Source: Chlorocebus sabaeus
Taxonomy: Eukaryota > Chordata > Mammalia > Primates > Cercopithecidae
Length of the DNA: 64,000 nt
NCBI RefSeq assembly: GCF_047675955.1
Contig: NC_132923.1
Location: 90,393,137-90,457,136, forward strand
Direction of reading: 5' to 3'
This document shows, piece by piece, positions 53,951 through 64,000 of the stretch. The position numbers and the translations under genes were made by a program. The first letter of the stretch is position 1; the number at the start of each line of letters is the position of its first letter. The notes below the pieces were generated by a model. The model searched no databases, was not told the DNA's origin, and was given only the letters and a program-made list of their open reading frames with translations.

Positions 53951-54157
53951 CTGAGGTGGGAACCTGCGGTCCAGAGGCCATAAACACCACAGAAGCTGGC
54001 TGATATGCAGATGCTGTCACCTGTGTCAGTACCCATGTCTAGGATGGACCCTCTTTCTGCCATCAGAGCTCCCTCTCCCCCTGAGGAGCCCCCACATGTC
54101 TTCTTTAAGTTCAGTGGGTTCAACGTCTGGCCATAGATGGGGTTGCTGCACTCAAAG
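53951..54157 (-). pseudogene. FAAH-like exon 5 (amidase signature)
   Basis: 207 nt, open. It reads FECSNPIYGQTLNPLN, then the amidase signature CGGSSGGEGAL with the first catalytic Ser, then MGTDTGDSICISASFCG. FAAH has GTDIGGSIRFPSSFCG at this site; the nucleophile Ser is kept, but the oxyanion-hole loop IGGS has become TGDS and RFP has become CIS. These changes would be expected to impair catalysis. About 54% of residues match FAAH by hand count. Acceptor CTTAG, donor CAG/GTACCC. Confidence 0.95.
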
Positions 54158-54791
54158 CTAAGGGAAGCAGAAGAAAAGGAGCTGAGAGTGAAAGCCTCAC
54201 TGGGCAGACCCCTCCCCATATGGGGGCCAACCACCCTCCAGAGTCAACCCCAGGGCTTCCTGGGCTCCATGAGCTCCTCCCTAAGGCTGAGGCTTCCTGG
54301 ACTCCCTTCCAGCTGGAGTGAGGGGTCACTGCTGCAAGAAAGACCAAGATCAGACACCAGCCATGACTCCTAGTATTAGGACCAAAGAGCCCACAGCTCT
54401 GCCATCAGAACTGAGAATATGTTCCTCACGAAACATAGATGCTCTACAGGCTGAGTAGGGAAGGGAGAGAATAAGTGATAAGGAGAACAATCAAAGAGAG
54501 AAGGCTGGATAGAAATAGAACAATTTGAGAGAGAAACTGGGATAGAAACAGAGTGTAGCTTTACAGAACCTTGGAGCCCGAAGGGCCCTTATAGACTGTG
54601 GAGTCCATCCACATGTTCTACGATAAAGGAATTCAGCCCTGGGGACAGAAAGGGCTGGCCCAAGAACCCTGGTCTCTGAAGTCTGCATGACTAGCCCCCT
54701 CCTCACCCTCTGCCCTGAAATGGGACTTTAAAGAGCTGTTTCAGCCCTGGGCTTATCCCAGCCCAGATTCCAGCTAGCCCGCTTCAGAGAC

Positions 54792-54925
54792 CTGAGCAGC
54801 GTCTGTGGGACGTTGGTCTGAACAAAGGGGATGGCTCCTTGGGCCTTGAGCACTTTCACAATGACCCAGTCCTTGGTTGCAGGCTTCTCCGGGAACTGGG
54901 CCAGGAGGCAAGTAGATTCATGGCC
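54792..54925 (-). pseudogene. FAAH-like exon 4
   Basis: 134 nt, the expected length, with a CCTGCAG acceptor and CAG/GTCTCT donor. It reads GHESTCLLAQFPEKPATKDW then VIVKVLKAQGAIPFVQTNVPQTLL. VKVLKAQGAIPFVQTNVPQ matches FAAH VHVLKLQGAVPFVHTNVPQ closely. It ends in phase 2, giving a split Ser codon with exon 5 as in FAAH. Confidence 0.93.
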
Positions 54926-55069
54926 CTGCAGGGAAGGAACATTACCTCCAGCCATGAGGGTCAAGGGGGAACCACCCAGCTGGCTGATTTTCAGCCCCAC
55001 TCCACCCCCACTCACACACACTCTCACACCCTTGGGGACACAAGCACGGCACTTCACGGATGGCAAAAG

Positions 55070-55160
55070 AGTGTGGTGGCTGAGAATTTGGGGTTTGGAG
55101 CCCAAATTCTGGGTTTAAATCTCAGTTTACCACTTTGTAGCTGTGCAGTTTTAAATGACT
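55070..55160 (+). mobile_element. MIR fragment in intron 3 of the FAAH-like pseudogene
   Basis: GAGTGTGGTGGCTGAGAATT, TGGGTTTAAATCTCAGTTTA, CTTTGTAGCTGTG. Confidence 0.65.
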
Positions 55161-55239
55161 CGCCAGTATCACACACTGAGCTCACCAGTGTCACACAGAG
55201 CTCCAGGCACATTCATGTGCATGTACACCCCATGCTCAC

Positions 55240-55389
55240 CGTGCAGTCATAGGTGTCCTTGAGGCTCATGGGGACCCCATAGAGAAGACCTCTCTCACTC
55301 GTCTTAAGCTTCTTCGATGCCTGCAGTTCCTCCTTACATTCCCCCAGGAAATCCATCAGGCAGTTCGCCTCCTGGTGCACCTTCAGTGC
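55240..55389 (-). pseudogene. FAAH-like exon 3 (catalytic Lys)
   Basis: 150 nt, open in phase 0. It reads ALKVHQEANCLMDFLGECKE and ends RGLLYGVPMSLKDTYDCT. GLLYGVPMSLKD matches FAAH GLLYGVPVSLKE, which carries the catalytic lysine (Lys142 in FAAH). It is about five codons longer than FAAH exon 3, around the LQASKKLKTSE stretch. The acceptor is TTCAG and the donor ACG/GTGAGC. Confidence 0.93.
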
Positions 55390-55622
55390 CTGAACAACAG
55401 TGAAGACAGCAGGCAACAGCCCCAGGTGAGGCCAGGACCAAAGCAGGGCACTCGGTTGCTCTGGCCCCTCCTACCACCCTGAGGTGACTGTGGCATGTGC
55501 CACCTCATAAGTCAGTGACAGAGTTACACCTGCCCCCCACTCCTCTGAGTAAAACAATGACAGGTGACATCCCCCACTCCAACGCAGAGCCCCTGGCTTG
55601 GACCGTGTGCCCTGGCCACCAC

Positions 55623-55736
55623 CTGCTCTAAGTAGCTACAGAGGATGCTCTCCAGACTCAGCTCTTCAGTCCGAAGCTGCTGGGCCAGCTCTGCCAGGGG
55701 CAGCTGCAGGATTGGCTGGGGGTCCAGGGCTGGCTC
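55623..55736 (-). pseudogene. FAAH-like exon 2
   Basis: A 114-nt block between a TCTCTGCAG acceptor and a CAG/GTGGTG donor reads EPALDPQPILQLPLAELAQQ and then LRTEELSLESILCSYLEQ. It lines up without gaps with FAAH NPDLDSEALLALPLPQLVQK onward; the length equals that of FAAH exon 2 and the frame is open. Confidence 0.9.
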
Positions 55737-55940
55737 CTGCAGAGATGAGATGGAGTAGGCAGATTTCAAAGATGGACCCGCTAAGGCCCACTCCCACACA
55801 CTCCACATGACATCCCATACTCCCCTACACACACAGCTGCACACACGTCTGTGTCGCTCAGTACATGTTCCAGCACTCGTGCTTAGCACTGAAAGCATCT
55901 GCTGTGTCTCCAGGTTGTCATGAAAACCCTCCAAGGGCAC

Positions 55941-57074
55941 GATGTTCTCCTCTGCCTCTGCCCCCAGTGGCCAGCCTAGGGCCTGGCATGGAGAGGGGCC
56001 TGCCCCTTCATGCTGCTCTTCAGAAGGGTCACAACTGGAGTGGGGGTGACTCCATTCATGACATCATGAGGCTGGAGGTTATGGAAGTGAAGTTCAGCCC
56101 GAGTGGGTGGCAAGAGAGTTGGCATCATCTTGGCCATGGCCTTGGTCAGCTGGGTAACTGGAGATGGACCCCTGCCCCTCCCATGGCCTATGTTTCCTCA
56201 GAGAGGGAAGGACTAGGAGTCAATCCTGAGTCAGCCCCTCAGCTGCTCTGAGCCCTGTCCTTCAGGATATGAGGGGAGGCCTGATACCAGCCCCTCAGAA
56301 CTGCGGTCCTGGGCAGGTGTGAATGACAAAGGTCTAGCACACAGCAGGCACTCAGGAAGGCAAAGTTATCTTCCTCTCGCCCCCCTCAGCTCTGGTGGAG
56401 ACCCCGACGCCTCCAAGCTGGAGTTTGGGTTGGGCGGGAAGATGTCACAGTGGGCTTTTCTTGGTCCTGGAGGTGGGAGAAGGTGGAGGCAAATAAATTT
56501 CCCTGGGAGGTTAGGATCCCCTGGCTCCAGTCTGCCCTCTTTCGTTCCTCAAATCACCCAGTCCTCCCCTCTGCATTGCGTCCCTTCTCACCAAGCGCAC
56601 GAAGACTTCTCGGTTACTAAATCTTATGGATTCAGGTTAGTCTTCATCTCATTCCTCAGCAGCGTCTGACACTTTCCCTCCCGAAGCTCCCTATGCCCCC
56701 GACTCTGCTGGCCTCCTCCCACCCTCAGATGGCTCCTTCTATTTCCTGAAGTGGTGTTCCTCGGGGCGTGACCTTTTCTCTCCCTGCCTGCCCACTCTCC
56801 ATGGGTGACCTCGGCAGCCAGGTGCACCCCAAGGATACGCAGACCACCTGTTTCTGTAACCCAGGCCTCTCTTCCGCCAGGACTCAGACCCCTTTACCTA
56901 CCCACATATACACGGACTCCCCAGGACTCATCTTTTTACAGCCAAATCTGTTCTTCTTCTTGAAATTCCCAATAGATGACATGCATGTCACCAAAGCAAC
57001 AAACCTCAGAATCACCCTAGGTCCTCCCTCACATCCAAGTTCTGATAATAGTTACGCTAGCTAATATAATCATA
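55941..57074. other. Intron 1 sequence of the FAAH-like pseudogene, no exon seen
   Basis: C/T-rich single-copy or very old repeat sequence. No further FAAH homology between exon 2 and exon 1. Confidence 0.5.
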
Positions 57075-57470
<396 letters not shown>

Positions 57471-57829
57471 CACACGCACTGCCTGCAGGTGGTTCTGCTC
57501 CTTCATATCTCTCACTTCAGACCCTCAGGCCTCCTGCCTGCCTAAGGACCTCTCTCTGTTAGCTCATCGGCCTCCTCACTGGCCTCCTTGGCTTGGCCTC
57601 CACTCCTCCAACTCAACCTCTTCCCTGCAGCCTGGGCAATCCTTTTAAGATCTTACAAGGCCCACTCTGAAAATAGGTCCCAGTTGCCCTCAGGATAACA
57701 TTGCAGCACCATTCTCACCAGCACCACTTGCAAAGCCTTCACCGTAAACGTGTAACATGGGTTTCTGCTTTGATGTACACAATTCCCGTTGACCAAGTAC
57801 TCAGAGTATCACTGTGGGGCTGGGAACCC

Positions 57830-57970
57830 TTGGCTAAATGCTGTTATTACTGTTTCCATTTCCCCAGTGAAGGCAACTGAGACCCAGAGAGACTAACTCT
57901 CTTGCCCAAGGTCAGAGGACAGGGGAGCCTGGGCTTAAACCCAGACCATCCATGTCTTAACCACTACCCT
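57830..57970 (-). mobile_element. MIR fragment, antisense
   Basis: CAACTGAGACCCAGAGAGAC, TTGCCCAAGGTCAGAGGACA, CTTAAACCCAGACCATC. Confidence 0.7.
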
Positions 57971-59796
<1,826 letters not shown>

Positions 59797-59997
59797 CTAC
59801 AGGGTACTGTGTTGCCAGGTGATTTTGCCCAACTGTGGGCTAATGGAAGTGTTCTGAGCACATTTCAAAAAGGCTAGGCCAAGCTATGATGTTAGGTAAG
59901 TTGGGTGTATTAAGCGCATTTTCAACTTACGATATTTTCAATTTGGGATGAGTTTATGAGGATGAAACTTCACGGTAAGTCGAGGAGCATCTGTATG

Positions 59998-60310
59998 GTG
60001 TTTGCTGTGTACCAGGCACCACTGAAAACATTTATTAACTTGTTTGAGTGCTATCATTACAGTCACCATACCGTTGTAGAGATGAAGAAGTTAAGATACA
60101 GAGTAGTCATTTAACTATAAGTGTTTGCTGGGCTTGGTGGTTCACGCCTGTGATGCTAGCACTTTGGGAGTCTGAGGTGAGAGGATTGCTTGAGGCCAGG
60201 AGTTCAAAACAATGTAAAATGAAAAAATCAAACAAAATAAAAAGTGTCAAGAGTTAGGATTCAAACAACCAGCCCAGTAACAGAAGCCACACTCTTAGCT
60301 GCCGTGCTAG
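59998..60310 (-). mobile_element. MIR element, antisense, split by an Alu fragment
   Basis: TGTACCAGGCACCACTGAAA to GTTAAGATACAGAGTAGTC, then the Alu fragment at 60127, then AGGATTCAAACAACCAGCCC. Confidence 0.68.
60127..60235 (+). mobile_element. 5' Alu fragment
   Basis: GCTGGGCTTGGTGGTTCACG to CCAGGAGTTCAAAAC, then A-rich sequence. Confidence 0.82.
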
Positions 60311-60631
60311 ACAACTTCTAATTAGTGTTAATGACAGTCTAATAACAATGTTTATTACTTAGTTGACAACAGAGATGCTTAACTACATGAAATCTAACAC
60401 TGTATTAGAAAAGCTAGAAAACTGTGAGTGTAATTGCTACTGGTTCAGCAAAAGCTGAGAGAGGACTCCACCCAAGGAACAATATCATTAACGTTAAGAG
60501 AAAGACTCTCCTTAATCAGACTGCAAATGACCTAATGACTACAATGTATCAGGAGTGCTTTGAAAGACAGGGACATCTTTCAAAAGATGACAGCAACATG
60601 AAAAGATCCTCACAACAAATTCTAAAAATCA

Positions 60632-60965
<334 letters not shown>

Positions 60966-61187
60966 TTATTAGAGTAATTTGATGAAATTTTGAGCCTCAA
61001 GTTATATCACTTTTTTGTCATTTTAATATATAATTTAGTTTGGAGCTAACCCTCCCCTCCTGCTCCATCCCACAGCACCATGAACATCCGGCCTTCTCTG
61101 TACTCAGGGTGCTGCCTCCAGCCTAGTTTGAAAACAAAAAAATGTAATGTAAAGTTTTTATTGAATTGATGTATTATTAATAGTTAC

Positions 61188-62329
<1,142 letters not shown>

Positions 62330-62600
62330 TCCCCTCCAGGTCCCCAGCCCAGCAGCCCAGACATCCACATGTTCACCAACCAGATGTCCGGACACACACC
62401 AAACCAGCTGCCCCCACACATCAGACACACAACCACACACGAACACTCTCCACCAGACATTCAGACCCACACCAGTCACACGTAGCTAGATGTACACACT
62501 CCAACCAATAGCCCAACACATGCGCACCCAGCCAGGCACATAACCACACAGCCAGATCAGACACACAACCAACCACGACACAATGAAACGCCAGCAGGAG
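62330..62600 (+). repeat. Degenerate CACA/CCAGACA-rich stretch
   Basis: Recurring ACACACCA, CCAGACAT and CACACAACCA fragments, without a fixed period, in intron 1 of the FAAH-like pseudogene. Confidence 0.55.
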
Positions 62601-62764
62601 GCACACGAAAGCAGGCCCTTGTCCGAGGTAAAGGAAGCTATACCCACCATCGCACACAGATGGGGCCTCCACAAGCACACAGGATGCTCCATCATGCCCA
62701 TTCACCCCTGCAACCCATTAGCCCACACTTCCTCCTCATCAACCAGGGAGGGGCAGCTGCTCTC

Positions 62765-62880
62765 TGGGGGCAGATTGATTTATCCAACTAATTAGCCCCA
62801 ATTAATATTAATACACATACTCAGCAACTGCAGCAGCTCAGACAGAGAAGCTGCCCGTTGGGGCCATCAATCACCGTCCG
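62765..62880. promoter_or_regulatory. AT-core, homeodomain-site-rich element in intron 1 of the FAAH-like pseudogene
   Basis: This stretch in otherwise GC-rich DNA packs several TAAT/ATTA cores (CTAATTAGCCCCAATTAATA) beside a GCAGCAGCTCAG segment and GCCATCAATCACCG. It sits about 0.9 kb inside the first intron and looks like a conserved enhancer core. Conservation cannot be tested here. Confidence 0.4.
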
Positions 62881-63763
62881 GGGGGAAGACACTCAGGAAC
62901 TCCAGAGCATGGGAACAACGCCTCAGGCACTACCCCAGCCCCCACCTCTGGGCGCCCAGACAGAGTCTACCATCGTCAACCAAAGCTGGAGACCCCGAGA
63001 GACCATGAGCCCATCCCCCCTCTGGCAGCTGGGGACTCCAAGGCCCAGAGACCCGTTGTCACATCCTCCAGGCCACACAGCAAATCCCAGGCTCAGTCTA
63101 TGTTTTTCTCCATGTCCCTCCTTCCCGCCCTTCTCTCTGCCACCTGGGGCAGGCTTTGCTGATACATCTATGGCTCAGCCACTTGGCCTGCCAGTCTCAG
63201 CCTAGCCAGCCACAGAGGCTATCCCAGCGAAATACCCCCACCCTGAGTTGCCAAAGCAGCCTTTTAAGACCTGCAGTTTCCTGGGAGACCCCGTCCCCAG
63301 CCCCCTGTGCTCTTCACTTCTCAGGGCTCAGCAAGTGTTTTCAGAGCTGAATGGGGTTGGGGTAGGAGGGGACAGGTAGACTAGCGTTCCTTTCTTGGGG
63401 GATTTTGGAGTGCTCAGGGGCTGAAACAGATCAAGCCTCCCTCCTCCAATTGCCTCCATCAGTTTATCTTATTTCTGCAAATACCCTAAATGGGCACCTC
63501 CCATGTTACTGAGCCACGTGCCAGATGCTGGAAGAACAGAGAAAGAATACACTGCCCCCAATCTCCAGGGTCTCAAAGGCCGGGGATGGAGGAGAACTGG
63601 CAACCACACACAGAGCTGGCATGGGGAGAACTGAGGGTGGGGAAGTGCCCACCCTGTGTCAGCGGGGGCTAGGGCCATGGATGGGAGGGGCATCCTGAGG
63701 TCCTCCTGTTGGGATTGAGGGCCAACGCCCTCTGTGGCTGGGGGCCTCCAGGGCCTCCGGGAC

Positions 63764-63958
63764 CTGCTGCCGCAGTCATTGGGCCAGGGCCTCCATCTTC
63801 TGCAGTGCTACCTCCCTCCGTTTCTGGGCCCTGGGGATCTTGTTCTGGGCTGGAGCATGCCACCAGGTGAGCAGGGAAGTCCCCAGCAATGCAGCCCCCA
63901 GCAGGGCCAGCAGGAGTAGCACCGCCAGGGAGTCACACAGCCAAGCCACTCTGGGTAT
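63764..63958 (-). pseudogene. FAAH-like exon 1 (membrane anchor), disabled
   Basis: The reading frame gives a hydrophobic stretch (LAVLLLLALLGAALLG) followed by a basic segment (RAQKRREVALQKMEALAQ), the same order as the FAAH N-terminal membrane helix and the RARQRQ...LENMDRAAQ segment. An in-frame TGA lies at 63776-63778, probably a decayed CGA Arg codon. No in-frame ATG precedes the hydrophobic run: an ATA sits at 63956-63958 and the frame is closed by a TGA at 63992-63994. A CAG/GT donor follows at 63763. The match rests on layout and a few residues, so it is weaker than for the inner exons. Confidence 0.62.
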
Positions 63959-64000
63959 TGCGTGACCTATGTGGATCCAGCTGCTCTTTCTTCAAGAGTA

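Noticed and set aside
63669..63863. 64-codon minus-strand frame over FAAH-like exon 1
   Set aside because: A shifted frame; the homologous frame is the one giving the hydrophobic anchor and AQ-stop-LRQQ.

Overview
The window is primate nuclear DNA. It is dense in Alu elements (about 25 copies or fragments) with a background of old MIR, L2 and L1 relics, and has no prokaryotic features. One young Alu (3746-4051, with an intact target-site duplication) carries base changes that I recall as typical of the AluYR group of Old World monkeys, so a cercopithecid such as macaque or baboon fits better than human. This is an inference from one element.

The only gene-like structure lies on the minus strand from about 63958 down to 41907. 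It is a multi-exon copy of fatty-acid amide hydrolase (FAAH, amidase-signature family). I could place homologues of all 15 FAAH exons in order, most with matching phases and lengths. It is broken: no start codon, an in-frame TGA in exon 1, a scrambled exon 8, damaged donor sites at exons 12 and 13 and a frameshift in exon 14. The three catalytic residues (Lys, Ser, Ser) are nevertheless still present. By content and position this should be the FAAHP1 / FAAH-OUT locus that lies next to FAAH (chromosome 1p33 in human). FAAH itself would lie beyond position 64000, and by known gene order the homeobox gene DMBX1 would lie beyond position 1. No DMBX1 exon is in the window.

Positions 1 to about 41500 hold no protein-coding gene that I can support. 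They contain three CpG-rich blocks without a visible gene (about 890-1425, 20175-20900, 38590-39085) and a series of AT-core, homeodomain-site-rich stretches that look like conserved non-coding elements. Examples lie near 3.3, 12.6, 17.2, 22.3, 26.6, 27.4, 30.3, 31.3, 34.1 and 36.5 kb. A plausible reading is a regulatory domain upstream of DMBX1, but conservation cannot be measured from one sequence.

The pseudogene introns hold the most striking repeats: a nearly pure-purine GGA/GAA tract of about 1.17 kb (intron 14), a GAAA tract of about 390 bp that is the expanded tail of an Alu nested in a DNA-transposon relic (intron 1), a degenerate CCCAAC/CCTAAC repeat split by an Alu (intron 11), and GGAT-type tetranucleotides (introns 5 and 7). 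A separate degenerate minisatellite lies at 15110-15515. I found no new multi-gene system. The best leads are the pseudogene itself, the purine tract and the candidate regulatory elements.
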